From Microtetraspora fusca (GTDB taxonomy: Bacteria > Actinomycetota > Actinomycetes > Streptosporangiales > Streptosporangiaceae): 64,000 nucleotides of DNA. The DNA lies in NCBI RefSeq assembly GCF_001570365.1, contig NZ_BBYK01000044.1, forward strand, positions 245,086 to 309,085. The letters run 5' to 3'. Shown piece by piece: positions 26,206 through 36,966 of the stretch. The notes under the pieces are model-generated. The model did no database searches and had not been told where the DNA came from. It saw only the letters and a program-made list of their open reading frames with translations. A program made the position numbers and the translations under genes. Numbering within the stretch: the stretch's first letter is position 1; the number at the start of each line of letters is the position of its first letter.

Positions 26206-26231
26206 AGCCGTCCTCTCCTAGGGAATCCCCA

Positions 26232-29200
26232 TCATGCCTCGGCCAGGACCGCCTCGCCGCGCCGGCCGCAGACGCAGGGCCCCTCAGCCGGGCACCGGCA
26301 GACGTCGTCCTTCAGCGGATCCCAGTCCTCGCCGCCGTCCGGCCCGAGCCGCCTGTCCTCGTCGTCGTCCTCCTCCGGCGGCTGCCAGCCGGTGACGTCG
26401 CTGAGGCGGCGTCCCCGCTCCAGGAACTCCCGGACGCCGGAGGGCCGGGGGCCGTCCACCAGGGCGGCGATCCGGTCGAGCAGCGGGTCGGGCGCGAGCC
26501 CCCGGAACCGCTCGGCGCCGCCCGCCGCCAGCCCCAGCCGCCCGGCGATCTCGACCAGCACCCGCAGCCGCGCCGCGCGCTGCTGGGGCGTCGCCGTGTC
26601 CACCTGGCGTACGGCCTCGCCCAGCTCTGCGAGGGCGCGGGCGTCGGAGACGGTCAGTGCGTCGGCGTCGGGCGCCCCGGACAGCACCGTGGGGCTCGTG
26701 GGCAGCCCGGACGCCTCGGCCACCGCTTGGGCCACGGCCGCCGCCGCGGCCCGCTGGTTGGCTCCGATCGTGAGGTAGGGCCGGACCGGGACGTCCACGT
26801 CCGCCGCCGTCCCCGGGTCCGGAGCGGACCCCACCCGGACGGTGACGGTCTCCCCGCCCGGCACGGTGACCTCCAGCAGGCCGCCGCCCAGCCGCCGTAC
26901 GCTCGCGCCCATGTCGGCGGCGGCCCGCTCGGCCGCGTCGGCGGCGGCCCGCTCCGGCAGCGTGAGCGGCCGGGCCTGGACGGCCTGGGGCGCGGCGGGA
27001 GCGGGTGAGGCGTCGCCGTTGAGCAGGTCCGCGATCGAGGGCTTGGCTCTCGACTCCGTCGTGGTCTCCGTCGCCTGCCAGGGCGGCGCGGGCGGGGTGT
27101 GCCCGCGCCCGGCGATGTCGTCCGCGATGGCGTCGATCGCCTCGGCGATGCGGGCCTTGACCACCGGATCGGTGGTCTCGCTCCACTTGCGGGAAAGATG
27201 CGCGTGCTCGTTGAGGCGCGGGGTGAGGCAGTGGTCGGTGCCCTCCTCGTGCGCGTGCTCCGGCAGCGAGGACCGGATCACCCCCTGCGGCGCGCCCGCC
27301 GCCTCCGCCGCATGCTGGTCGGCGACGTGCGAGATCTCGTGCACCAGGACCGAGGAGACCACGGCCGGGTCCGTACGCGGGGCGATCGTGATGATGTGCG
27401 GGTCCTCGGGCGTCCCGGAACGGTACGTCGTGTAGCCGGTCCGGCCCTCCCCGGGATCGCCGACGACGACGCGGGCGTGCTGCACGCCGTTCGTCGGCGT
27501 GGTGACGGCGACGACCGCGCCGTCGAGGTCGGCGGGCGGCGCGTCCGGTGCGATCGGAACGCCCTGGTCGGTGCTCCAGTCGAGCGCGGTGACCCCGCCG
27601 CCGAAGTCGGCGACCGAGATGTTCTGGCCGACCAGCTCCGTCACGGTCAGGTCGGGCACCCCCGCCGGCCGGGCCTGGGTGTCGAAGGGCGTGCCCGGCA
27701 GCGCCGGCGACGGCGCCCCGGCCGCACTCTGCCCCACGCTGCCGCCCTGCGCCTCGGCGCCGGGCGCGGCGGACTCCGACGGCCAGACCGGCGTCGGCGC
27801 CGCCGGCTCGACGTTCTGGTCGGCCAGCGCGGCCATCACCCGGTCGGTCAACGTGCCCGACCTCTGCGGGTCCGTGAAGATCTGCCGCAGGTCGAGGCCC
27901 GCCGCCGCGTCCAGCACGTGGGGCGGCAGCGTGGCGACCGCCTCGGTGAACCCGCCGTCCGGCTTCACGCTGTGCAGGGAGCCGTCCGGGGCGGCCAGGT
28001 AAATGTCGGCGTGCTGTCCGTCTCGTACGGTGAACCGGACGACCTGGCCCTCGTCCCTGGCCTGCTGTCTCGCCCTGGTGGCGTGCCCGAGCAGATCACT
28101 GGGATCCAGTCGTTGGTGGGGACCCTCCGGCTGTTTGAGCGCGGACCTCGGCTGCGACTCGTCGGTGAAATCCCATCCGGGTCGTGCCTGGACCCCGGCC
28201 TCCATGCGGGCCTGCATCTCCTTGAAGTCGGCCTCGAACATGACCACGAGCACCTCGCCGGAGGCGGCGGAGGGCAGCCTCACCGGGGTCCTGAAGGGAG
28301 CCTCGTTGCCGTCGGTCGACCGCGTCTTGTGCTGGAACGTGAGATCGTAGTCCACCCGGGCCCGGACGGTGACGACCCTCGCCCTTTCGAACGTGCTGGC
28401 CTCGTTGCGCAGGCCGCTGTTGTCGCTGACACCGTCCGACGCCTGCTCTCCCACGCTCGCCGAGATGTGGCCGAAGGCCGTCTGCCCGCCCACTCCGCTG
28501 CTGATCGGGAGCAGCCGGCCGCGAGAGGTCGAGATGGACGAGGTGTGCTGGACGCGATCGACCACACCGAGCTCGGCCTCGACCGGAATGTCCCCATTCG
28601 GGGCGACCACGACGGGGCCGGACACCACCTGAAGGTCGGAGAGATGGGCCTCGACACGGACGTCCACGCCCTGGCTCGTGGTTCCCTTACGGATCGTCGG
28701 AACCAACTCGTGGCCGCCGGGGGCGGCCATCTGCCCGAAGGCGGCGGTCATCGACATGGGCGATAGCCGAGCCTCCAGCTCCGCCATCTGCTCCCGAGCC
28801 GCGGTGGCGCCCACCATTGACGTCAACTGCTTCTGGACCGCGTCGTACAGGCTGGGGCGGCCGTCCTGGGCGTTGTGCACCGAGCTGACATAGTGGGCGG
28901 GCGGCAGCTCCGCCCGCCTGGTGTCGGTGATCCAGTCCGGCTCCGCCGTGCTGTCGTTCACCGGCCGGGTCATGCCGATCGGCATCCGGCGGACCAGGAC
29001 GGCGTCGAACGTCTTCGTGGACCGGCCGTCGCCTCGGCGTTTCACCCTGTCGAGGGCATGGCGCGCCGGCTGGCGCCCCGGTCCCATCCGCACCGGCGTG
29101 CGTTCCACCTCGATCACCAACTGGTACCGCTGCTGGACCCGGTCCACCCCGCCGAACTGCGCGATGCGCTGCAGCCTGGTGACCTGCTCCGTGCTGGCGG

Positions 29201-32200
29201 CCCCGTACGAGCGGCCCCGATCCGTGCTGACGCTGCCGTCGGCGCCCGCGCCGGACCCGTCTCCCGAGCCCGACAGGCTGAAAGAGTGCGAGCCGCTGTA
29301 CGAACCGGAGTCGGAGACCTCCCGGTAGAGATAGTCCTGCTGGATCAGGCCGGCGTCGTAGGTGCGACCGACGAGTTCGGCGCTGCCCGGCACCGGAACC
29401 AGTTTGGCCCGGACCGTGACCAGCTCGGCCCGGCCGCTCGACGGGTCGGCCAGGGTCTCGTAGGTCTTGACGTAGCCCCGCGGGCTGAGCATGTCGTTGA
29501 CGTGCCCCCGGACCCGGTCTCCGGCGAAGTCGACGTTGAGGCTCCGGCGCATGACGGGGCTGCTGTCGACCGCGCCGGGCGCCGCCTCGTCGATCGCGGT
29601 CTGCACCGCGTCCAGCACGGTGACGGACGCGGTCTTGTCCGTCACCGCGAAGGTCTCCACCGCGGCGAACCCCACGGTCCCGTCGTAGTGCGGGGCCACC
29701 CTGACCTGGCGCAGTTTCCGGGTCAGATCCGCCGCTTCGCTCAGCGCCCGATCGAGCCGCTCCTGCTCCGCCAGGCCCTTCGGGTCGATGTCCACCTGCT
29801 CCAGGCCGCTCACCTTGATCAGGGCCGGCAGCAGGGTGTCGGCGGTGTGTCCGTCGGCGAACGAGACGTTCTTCCCCGCGTCGCGTGCCTGCTTCAGCTC
29901 GACCAGGTACTTCTGGACCAGCGAGGTCGCGAGGGTCCGGTCGAGGGTCAGGCTGCCGTTCACGAACCTCTCCACCGCGTCGGCCACCTGGCTCAGCGGA
30001 AGATCGAGCTTGCCCTCGGTGTAGAAGGTCAGCGCGTCGTACTCCGGAATCGAGTAGACGACGGGACGGCCGTTCAACGACGCGTTGCCGGTCGTGGCCT
30101 TCGCGCTGCCGCCGAGTTCGGTGAAGTCCGGAACGCTTTCCTTGCCCTCCAGGGCGAAGTCGACGGTGCCGCGGAATATGTACTGCTTGCCGGTTTCGAT
30201 GATGAGCTGTTCCCGGCCCCAGATGTCGAGCTGGCCGTGAGATCTGGAGCGGCCGCCCGAGCCCGTGTGGCTGCCACCGCCACCCTGGTGGGCGGCGCCG
30301 TGGCCGTCGGAGTCGGAGATGCTGTTCGACGAGCCGCCGGAGGTGCCCCAGCCCCGGCCCCAGCTCACGCCGGCGCTGCCCATGGTGAAGTTGATGTCGC
30401 CCACCACGAGGTCGGCGACGCCGACCAGGGACGCCTCACCGAAGCTGCCATTGATCGTCAGCGACGCCTCCGTCGGCAGAGCGCCCTGCGGCCGGACGCC
30501 CACTCCGGTGCCGTACGGCGAGTTGCGCCACTCCGGATGCGCGATGAGGTTGCGCACATTGCTGAACGCCACGAAGTGGTGGTACGCGGCGGAGTCGCGA
30601 CGCATGCTGCGGGGCAGCACCTGCCGCACCCGCTCCAGCATGCCGGTCGTGTCCATGTGCAGCAGCGTCGCCCGGCTGAGCACCTCCTCCGTCAGCCGGC
30701 CCACCTTGTGCGGCTGATGGGGCGTGTCCACGGGGAGCAGGTCGGTCGCGAAGACCAGCCGCGCGCTGCCGTCCCCCGACACCTGATCCACGACCTTGTC
30801 GTCCGCGACGATGTCGACCACCACCTTGTGGGGCACGTCGAAGAGAGCGACCTCGCCGCCGCTTTCCACGAGTGTCACCCGGTTGACGGTGCCGCCGACG
30901 CTGGAACCGGTCGAGCGGGTGTAGTTGCCACCCTTCTTGCGCTCGTGCGTTCGCGTCTGCCCGTCCTCACCCTCGGCCGACCCCTCCGACGTGCTGTACG
31001 GCACGTCCAGGCTGCCGGTCCAGCTCCGGCCGCTGCCGCGCCCGGCGGTGTCGGACCCGATGTCGAGGTTGACCACGGCCTCGGTGTCGGTGCGCCCGAG
31101 GTAGGTCGCCGCGTCGTGATCCTGCTCCAGCCGGACGAGCAGCGTGTACGTGCGCGACGACCGGCCGAAGCCGTCGCGGGTCAGGGTGATGGGGATGCCG
31201 TCCTGGGCCGCCTGGTCGTATCCGGTCTCCAGGCGCTGCGACGAGAGCTGTTCGAGCACCTCGCGCAGGTTCGCCATCTGTCCGGCCCGCTGTATCGGGA
31301 GCCGGGAGTACTGCGGGACGCCGTTCTCGAACTTCGGGACGAGGCCGAGGTCGGCGAGCTTCTCCAGGACCTGCTTCCTGACCTCGTCCACGCCGGTCAG
31401 CCGCTGGACCAGCGCCGGACCAGCGCCGTGCATCGCCGCCTGGTCCGTGGCCGTCTGGTTCGCGGCTGCCATCCCACGGCGCCCGAGCTGCGGCGGCCGG
31501 AGCCAGGTCGGCAGCTCCATTTTCCGGCCCGGCGGACGCGATCTTTCCGGGTCCCCTCTGAGCATCTGGTCGCCGTGCCGATCCCGCCGAGGCTTGCCGT
31601 TGGGCAGCGTGAGCAGCGCCGCCTCGTCGACCGGGAGGCCGTACCGGTAGGCGTCGGTCTCCGGCATCCGGAACAGTCCCTCGCTCGTGCCCGTCACCTT
31701 GTCGAGCACTCTGGAACCGTCGGCCAGAACGATGGTGACCTCGTGCTTCAGCGTGAGCTGGTACCCCTGGGTGTGTCCCGTGTAGCGCTGGACGCTGGGG
31801 TGGATGGCGTTCCCGTTCGCGAACGACGACTGCGAACGGGAGACTCCGCGCCCGGCCCCGGCGGTCACGTCGACATCGCCGTAACCGCCGGGAACCGGAA
31901 CCCCGCCGATCATGTCGCCGAGGACGGGGATGGGCAGTGCGCTGACCGACGCGGAGAGGGATCCGTTGAACGACTCGCTGCCGGTGGCGTTGGAGTTGCC
32001 CACCCGTAGCCGTTCCTGCCAGTGGTCACGGGTCGCCTGGCCGACCAGGACGGCACTGTCCTTCTGAACCGTTGTCCTGATCGTCACGGTGGCCACCGGC
32101 CGGCCGTGCCTGTCGGTGATCACGCGAGTCATCCCGTAATCGGGATCGGTCGCCTCCCCGAGCCGGCCCGGCAATTCGTCGTTGATCATCGTAAGGATCT

Positions 32201-35200
32201 GCTGCCGGGTGATGCGGCCGATCCTCGTCTCCCTCTCGTGGAGCGGCTCCACTCCCGCCCGGCCGCGGACCCTTCCCAGACCCTCGTGGAGGCGCCCGAT
32301 GACGTCGTCGGCGAGTTGGTCCAGCCCGGTCAGGCCGTTGACGAAGTGCTCGGGCAGCCGGTGGCTCTCCTTGCCCGGGTCGATGGTGGCCGTCCTCTCG
32401 GGAGGCCCGACGGTGTAGGCGTGCGAGACCCAGATCCGCTGTGATGGAGCGTCCCCCGGCGCCCCGGAACTGATCGTCCCGACCTCCTGCCAGGTGCTCT
32501 GGCGGGGGGTGCGCACGCTCACCGACCAGGTGGCCGCGGCGTCGAACAGCAGGGACTCTCCCCGGTTGTCCTCGACCGCGCCCGCGAGGGCGTAGTCGGC
32601 GGCGCCGGGACCGCGCGACCACGAGCGCCCGAAGGATACGTTGATCCCCACATTGCCCATGATTTCGAGCGCGGTTCGTATGTGCTCCTCGGGGACCATG
32701 GGGGCGATCAGCCCGGGGCCGACCGGCACCGTCAGGCCGCCGCTGCCCGCCTCGCCGGTCCGGGCCGAACGGCCTCCCTGCGGCATGACGCCGAGCATGA
32801 TCTCCGAGGCCACGATCTCCGGATCGATGATCTGGACCATGTCGGAGAGGCTGAGCCGGATCTTCAGCTCCACCGCCGACTTCCCGGTGCCGATGCGGAG
32901 GATCGCGCCGTCCGGCGAGACGACCTTCCGGAAGTCGGCCCGGAGGATGTGCTCCAGCTTCCGGGGAGTGAACCGACGCGGGGAGCCGTTCTCGGCGAGC
33001 ACCTTGTTGATCATGTCGGTCAACGGCGTCAGGTGCGCCAGGTTGCGGGTCGGCAGCGCCGAGGGCAGCGACACCTCCGGCGGGAGGGCCGCGTTCACCG
33101 ACTTCAGGTACTCATCGTGGAGCGTACGGGCGTCCGCCAGCAGGCTGGTGAGCCGCGACATGGCCAGGGACGCCTCCTGGGGGTTCGACGACGTCGCGGC
33201 CAGTCTTACGAGGCCGGCCACCTGCCTGTAGGCATTCCTCGCCGCCTCCGCCTTCTCCCGCGCCTTCGCGTACGCCTCGGCGATCCGCAGGTGCCTGGCC
33301 TGCTTGGCCCGGTGCTGCGCCTCCGCCTTCTCGTGATTCGCCTTGCGCGCCTCCTTGCCCCGGTCGCGCATCGCGGCGGTTTCGCCGGCCTTGTCCTTAG
33401 CGGCGTTCGCCTCCTCCTCCGCCTTGCCCGCGGTGTCTTCGTGCGACTCTGCCTGTTTCCTCAGCTCCTCCTCGGCCCGGGTCAGATCGTCGGCGACGCG
33501 TTGCAGCTCGGCCAGGTACGGCCTGGCCCGGTCCGCAAGCTCGGTCCGCGCCCCGCCGAGATCGTCGACCAGCCGCCGCAGCTCGGCCAACGCCGCGTCG
33601 GCCACAGTAGGCGCGTGAACTTGGCGTACGGGAGGCGTCACACCCCAGGGCGGCGGCGGGGGGATCTGCCCGTGCTCGCGGAGGTCACGGGCGATGCCGT
33701 CGAGATCGACCTGGATTTTCCAGCGCTCGTCCGCGGACGTCGCGTCCTGCCACTTGTGGACCAGGTAGGCGTACTCGTTGAGCCGGGCCGGCACACATCC
33801 GTCGAGCTCGTTCTGCTGTCGGCCCCGGCGGAAGAGCGTCCTGCGGATGACACCCTGTTCGGGCCGGCTCAGCTCGTGGAGAGTGTCGGTGATCTCGTGC
33901 AGCACGACACGAGCGATCTGGTCCGGGGCCATGTGCGGCGCCATGTGGATGATCTGGTCGCCGCCGCTGCGGTTCACGTGGGTCTCGGCCATGAGGCGGG
34001 AGTCGAGGCCACCGATCACGATCCGGAAGCGCTGCGTGCCATGGTCCGTGCTTTTCACCACCAGGGTCGCCTCGCTGCGGGACCAGGCCCAGCTCTCCAC
34101 CTCTCCGACCGTGAACTGGGACGCCAGGAGCTTCTCGACCTCGGCGCTGACCTCGTCGTCGGTGAGGCGCTGGTTCGGGCGGCCGTCAGGGACGAACCAG
34201 GTGCCGGCGATCGGCCGGGACGTGACGGTGCCGGGGCGGCTGGTGACCGGCTCGGGGGCCGGCGAGGTCTCCTGGCTGACGGCCATCGCCTGGCTCATGG
34301 CCAGGAGCGCCTGGGTTCGCAGCGCGGCGGCGTCATGACCGTTCGCCGCGGCGGCCTCCAGGACGGAGCGGACGGCGCGCAGCATCCTCGGCGTGATCAC
34401 GTAGTGGCCGGACTCGTCGGACACGAGATGCCCGCCGTCCGCCAGCAGAACGGCCCCCGGTGCCAGACGGTTCAGCGCGTAGTCGAGCGCGGCGTCCGCG
34501 CGCAGGCCGACGGGCTGCCCGGGGGCGAGGTCGCCCGCGTACGCGTCCTCGGGCGTGGTGTCGGCGGCGAACTGCTCGTCGAGCATGGCCAGCGCCTCCG
34601 CCTGCAGCGCCTCGTCGTCCTCCACCTGCGCCGAACGCCGCCTCATACTGTCGATGACGCGAGCCACGGCGGCGGGAGGGACGACGACGTCGGCTCCCTG
34701 AAGCGGCACGATGAGGCCACCGTCAGGGAGCAGAACGGCATTCGGATGGCCGTCGAGCAGTGCCCGGAAGACCGCCTCCCTGGCCCGAGCCAAGTGGGGG
34801 TTCGTCTCCTCCTGGGCGAGCGTGGTCGGTGTGGCCTCCCCCTGTGCCGTGTCGGGTGCCGTGTCAGGCGCGGGCCGGGCGTCCGGCGTGCTGTTCGGAG
34901 CCACCGCCGCGCCCGTGTCGCCGTCCGTGGCCGTGTCGCCGTCCGTGACCGTACCGCTGTCCGGAGCCGGAGCGGTGTCCCGGGTCGCGCCGGTGTCGGT
35001 GGTGGGAGCGCCGTCGGGGGAGCCGTCCGTCCTGGTCTCCGCGTCGGATGCCGCCGGAGCCGGATCGGTCGACTGGTCGGGGGTGGCCGACGTCGCGTCC
35101 GGCTGCGTCTCGGGCGCGACGGGCGACGCCTCCGGCCGTGCGTCGGGCGCGGCGGGTGCGGCATCCGGCTGGGTACGGGCCGTGGCGTCCGGCGAGGTCG

Positions 35201-36908
35201 TGGCGTCCGGCCGGACGTCCGGCGTGGTCGCCTGCTCGTCCGGCACCGCCACCCGGGGACGTGTCTCCTGCTCGCCGGCCTTGTCCCGCGCCTCCTCGTC
35301 CGGCGTGGTCGCCGCCGCCTCGTCGGTGTCGGTGGTCGCCCGGCGGTCCGTGTCGGTCTTCGCGTCGTTCGCCGCGCGCGGAGCGGTGTCGGGGCTTGTG
35401 TCGCCGCTCGTGTCGGGGTCGGAGTTCGCCTCGGCGTCGGTCCGGGTCTTGTCGTCGGGCTGGCTTCTCCGGCTGCCCCGGCCCTCCGCGTCGGCGGCCG
35501 TCGGGGCCACGGCGCGACGGCCGCCGTCCTCCGCGTCCGCGGTGACCGGGCCCGTACGCGAGGCCGTACCGCCTCCGGAGGGGGTGGACACGGAGGTACC
35601 GCCGCGTGTGGCGCCGCCGGAGGCCCGGCCGCCGCCGCCCGCACCCGCCCCGGCGCCGGCGACCACGCCCCCGGCACCGCCGCCCCCGGTGCCTCCCGGG
35701 GCGCCCCCGGTGCCCGTGGCGTCGCCGCCCGATCCACCGCCCGCGTTCGGGTCGATGGTGAGGCCCATCCGGCGGGCGTCCGACTGGGCCGCCATGTCGT
35801 ACGCGGAGGCGAGCGTGGTGGTCGGATGGGAGAGCGCTGTGTAGACCTCGGGGTTGAACGGGCTGATCGACCCGGTGCGTCCGACACCGCCGAAGAACGC
35901 GCCCGCCAGAGACTCGCCGGAGAACGGGTTGCTCCACTCGCCGTACACCACGCCGTTGGCGATGTAGCTGCCGGCGGGGGACGCGACCATGTTGCTGACG
36001 CCGGTGCTCAGGGCCCGCCCGGCGAAGCCGGGGACGTTACTGGTGATCCGGGAGATCGGGCCGGCCAGCTGCATGCCGGCCACCGCACCGGTGCCCGCGC
36101 CGATGAGGGCGGCCTTGGACTTGTCCCAGTCCCAATCGGTGCGGGTGCCCATCTGGATCTGCTGGTACTGGGCGACGCCGTCGATGAAGAACTCCTCGCC
36201 CATCTCCTCGATGAGCTCCCGGCCGAGCGGGGAGGCGAGCAGCCGTGCGATCAAACTCCGCCCGGTCGGGCCGCTGAGCGCCGCGAGCTTGGCGACCTGG
36301 GTGGCTCCGGCCCCGCGTCCCGCGACGGCGGCCAACCGGGCGAGGATGCGGCCGATCGCCGCGCGGCCCGCCTGCGCGTACGGGCCGATGAGCGGCGTGG
36401 TCGAGCCCGCGGTGAAGAACGCGACGTACATGGCGATGGCGATGGCGACGGCCGTCACCCAGAACGCCACGTTGACGGAGAGCTTGGAGTACTGCGTCTC
36501 GACCGCGAAGTCGCTCGCCTGCCCGGAGTAGCCGAGCGCGCCGCGGGAGATGCCGTTCAGGCCGGCCTGGTTCCCGAACATGTTCTGCGCCCGGCCGACG
36601 AAGTCGGCCGTCGCCGGCGCCTGCCAGCCGGCCACGACGGTGCGGACGGCCTTCCCGGCCGGCTCGGCGTGCGGCGGGAGCCCGGCCGCCATTTCCTCCC
36701 ACGCCTGGGCCAGCTCCGACAGCTTGCTCTCGCTGGCTTTCGGCCACTCCTGCCCGGCCGAGAGCAGGGGGACCAGGGTGTAGACCACCCAGTCGGGCAG
36801 GGCACCGGTCTCCCAGGCGGGCGTGACGTCCCTGTCGATGTGGACGGCCACGCCCTGCCGGGTCGCCTGCCCGGCCTGGTTGACGATGGTGCCCGTGCTC
36901 GTGGCCAT
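26232..36908 (-). CDS. Giant WXG100/CpnT-like N-terminus cargo protein with duplicated metallopeptidase-like region
   Basis: 3558 aa, one unbroken frame. Residues 1-135: WXG100-like helical hairpin region (WEEMAAGLPP). About 140-165: hydrophobic segment (AFWVTAVAIAIAMYVAFF). About 380-700: Gly-rich then Asp/Thr/Pro-rich low-complexity linker. Near 1004: VLHEITDTLHE (HExxD), with a companion NEYAYLVHKW. About 1110-1240: long Lys/Glu/Ala coiled coil. About 1300-3000: repetitive beta-rich blocks with many Ser/Gly stretches. Near 3190: VLVHEISHVAD, an intact HExxH zinc motif, with companion NEHAHLSRKW, so the two regions are a duplication. The C-terminus holds CRCPAEGPCVCG. The N-terminus resembles proteins exported by type VII secretion. 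No named toxin domain seen; a metallopeptidase activity is possible. Confidence 0.8.
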   Translation of the reverse strand: MATSTGTIVNQAGQATRQGVAVHIDRDVTPAWETGALPDWVVYTLVPLLSAGQEWPKASESKLSELAQAWEEMAAGLPPHAEPAGKAVRTVVAGWQAPATADFVGRAQNMFGNQAGLNGISRGALGYSGQASDFAVETQYSKLSVNVAFWVTAVAIAIAMYVAFFTAGSTTPLIGPYAQAGRAAIGRILARLAAVAGRGAGATQVAKLAALSGPTGRSLIARLLASPLGRELIEEMGEEFFIDGVAQYQQIQMGTRTDWDWDKSKAALIGAGTGAVAGMQLAGPISRITSNVPGFAGRALSTGVSNMVASPAGSYIANGVVYGEWSNPFSGESLAGAFFGGVGRTGSISPFNPEVYTALSHPTTTLASAYDMAAQSDARRMGLTIDPNAGGGSGGDATGTGGAPGGTGGGGAGGVVAGAGAGAGGGGRASGGATRGGTSVSTPSGGGTASRTGPVTADAEDGGRRAVAPTAADAEGRGSRRSQPDDKTRTDAEANSDPDTSGDTSPDTAPRAANDAKTDTDRRATTDTDEAAATTPDEEARDKAGEQETRPRVAVPDEQATTPDVRPDATTSPDATARTQPDAAPAAPDARPEASPVAPETQPDATSATPDQSTDPAPAASDAETRTDGSPDGAPTTDTGATRDTAPAPDSGTVTDGDTATDGDTGAAVAPNSTPDARPAPDTAPDTAQGEATPTTLAQEETNPHLARAREAVFRALLDGHPNAVLLPDGGLIVPLQGADVVVPPAAVARVIDSMRRRSAQVEDDEALQAEALAMLDEQFAADTTPEDAYAGDLAPGQPVGLRADAALDYALNRLAPGAVLLADGGHLVSDESGHYVITPRMLRAVRSVLEAAAANGHDAAALRTQALLAMSQAMAVSQETSPAPEPVTSRPGTVTSRPIAGTWFVPDGRPNQRLTDDEVSAEVEKLLASQFTVGEVESWAWSRSEATLVVKSTDHGTQRFRIVIGGLDSRLMAETHVNRSGGDQIIHMAPHMAPDQIARVVLHEITDTLHELSRPEQGVIRRTLFRRGRQQNELDGCVPARLNEYAYLVHKWQDATSADERWKIQVDLDGIARDLREHGQIPPPPPWGVTPPVRQVHAPTVADAALAELRRLVDDLGGARTELADRARPYLAELQRVADDLTRAEEELRKQAESHEDTAGKAEEEANAAKDKAGETAAMRDRGKEARKANHEKAEAQHRAKQARHLRIAEAYAKAREKAEAARNAYRQVAGLVRLAATSSNPQEASLAMSRLTSLLADARTLHDEYLKSVNAALPPEVSLPSALPTRNLAHLTPLTDMINKVLAENGSPRRFTPRKLEHILRADFRKVVSPDGAILRIGTGKSAVELKIRLSLSDMVQIIDPEIVASEIMLGVMPQGGRSARTGEAGSGGLTVPVGPGLIAPMVPEEHIRTALEIMGNVGINVSFGRSWSRGPGAADYALAGAVEDNRGESLLFDAAATWSVSVRTPRQSTWQEVGTISSGAPGDAPSQRIWVSHAYTVGPPERTATIDPGKESHRLPEHFVNGLTGLDQLADDVIGRLHEGLGRVRGRAGVEPLHERETRIGRITRQQILTMINDELPGRLGEATDPDYGMTRVITDRHGRPVATVTIRTTVQKDSAVLVGQATRDHWQERLRVGNSNATGSESFNGSLSASVSALPIPVLGDMIGGVPVPGGYGDVDVTAGAGRGVSRSQSSFANGNAIHPSVQRYTGHTQGYQLTLKHEVTIVLADGSRVLDKVTGTSEGLFRMPETDAYRYGLPVDEAALLTLPNGKPRRDRHGDQMLRGDPERSRPPGRKMELPTWLRPPQLGRRGMAAANQTATDQAAMHGAGPALVQRLTGVDEVRKQVLEKLADLGLVPKFENGVPQYSRLPIQRAGQMANLREVLEQLSSQRLETGYDQAAQDGIPITLTRDGFGRSSRTYTLLVRLEQDHDAATYLGRTDTEAVVNLDIGSDTAGRGSGRSWTGSLDVPYSTSEGSAEGEDGQTRTHERKKGGNYTRSTGSSVGGTVNRVTLVESGGEVALFDVPHKVVVDIVADDKVVDQVSGDGSARLVFATDLLPVDTPHQPHKVGRLTEEVLSRATLLHMDTTGMLERVRQVLPRSMRRDSAAYHHFVAFSNVRNLIAHPEWRNSPYGTGVGVRPQGALPTEASLTINGSFGEASLVGVADLVVGDINFTMGSAGVSWGRGWGTSGGSSNSISDSDGHGAAHQGGGGSHTGSGGRSRSHGQLDIWGREQLIIETGKQYIFRGTVDFALEGKESVPDFTELGGSAKATTGNASLNGRPVVYSIPEYDALTFYTEGKLDLPLSQVADAVERFVNGSLTLDRTLATSLVQKYLVELKQARDAGKNVSFADGHTADTLLPALIKVSGLEQVDIDPKGLAEQERLDRALSEAADLTRKLRQVRVAPHYDGTVGFAAVETFAVTDKTASVTVLDAVQTAIDEAAPGAVDSSPVMRRSLNVDFAGDRVRGHVNDMLSPRGYVKTYETLADPSSGRAELVTVRAKLVPVPGSAELVGRTYDAGLIQQDYLYREVSDSGSYSGSHSFSLSGSGDGSGAGADGSVSTDRGRSYGAASTEQVTRLQRIAQFGGVDRVQQRYQLVIEVERTPVRMGPGRQPARHALDRVKRRGDGRSTKTFDAVLVRRMPIGMTRPVNDSTAEPDWITDTRRAELPPAHYVSSVHNAQDGRPSLYDAVQKQLTSMVGATAAREQMAELEARLSPMSMTAAFGQMAAPGGHELVPTIRKGTTSQGVDVRVEAHLSDLQVVSGPVVVAPNGDIPVEAELGVVDRVQHTSSISTSRGRLLPISSGVGGQTAFGHISASVGEQASDGVSDNSGLRNEASTFERARVVTVRARVDYDLTFQHKTRSTDGNEAPFRTPVRLPSAASGEVLVVMFEADFKEMQARMEAGVQARPGWDFTDESQPRSALKQPEGPHQRLDPSDLLGHATRARQQARDEGQVVRFTVRDGQHADIYLAAPDGSLHSVKPDGGFTEAVATLPPHVLDAAAGLDLRQIFTDPQRSGTLTDRVMAALADQNVEPAAPTPVWPSESAAPGAEAQGGSVGQSAAGAPSPALPGTPFDTQARPAGVPDLTVTELVGQNISVADFGGGVTALDWSTDQGVPIAPDAPPADLDGAVVAVTTPTNGVQHARVVVGDPGEGRTGYTTYRSGTPEDPHIITIAPRTDPAVVSSVLVHEISHVADQHAAEAAGAPQGVIRSSLPEHAHEEGTDHCLTPRLNEHAHLSRKWSETTDPVVKARIAEAIDAIADDIAGRGHTPPAPPWQATETTTESRAKPSIADLLNGDASPAPAAPQAVQARPLTLPERAAADAAERAAADMGASVRRLGGGLLEVTVPGGETVTVRVGSAPDPGTAADVDVPVRPYLTIGANQRAAAAAVAQAVAEASGLPTSPTVLSGAPDADALTVSDARALAELGEAVRQVDTATPQQRAARLRVLVEIAGRLGLAAGGAERFRGLAPDPLLDRIAALVDGPRPSGVREFLERGRRLSDVTGWQPPEEDDDEDRRLGPDGGEDWDPLKDDVCRCPAEGPCVCGRRGEAVLAEA

Positions 36909-36966
36909 GCCGTCCCCGCTCCGCCGCTCAGTCTGGGTTCACATCCGGACGCCCGGGTGGGGCGTG

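Noticed and set aside
28875..32009. 1044-aa plus-strand frame opposite the giant gene
   Set aside because: Same reason: antisense shadow without domain signals.
34800..35770. Possible frameshifted or inserted DNA in the giant gene
   Set aside because: The Asp/Thr/Pro and Gly-rich stretches are in frame and typical linkers of giant secreted proteins.
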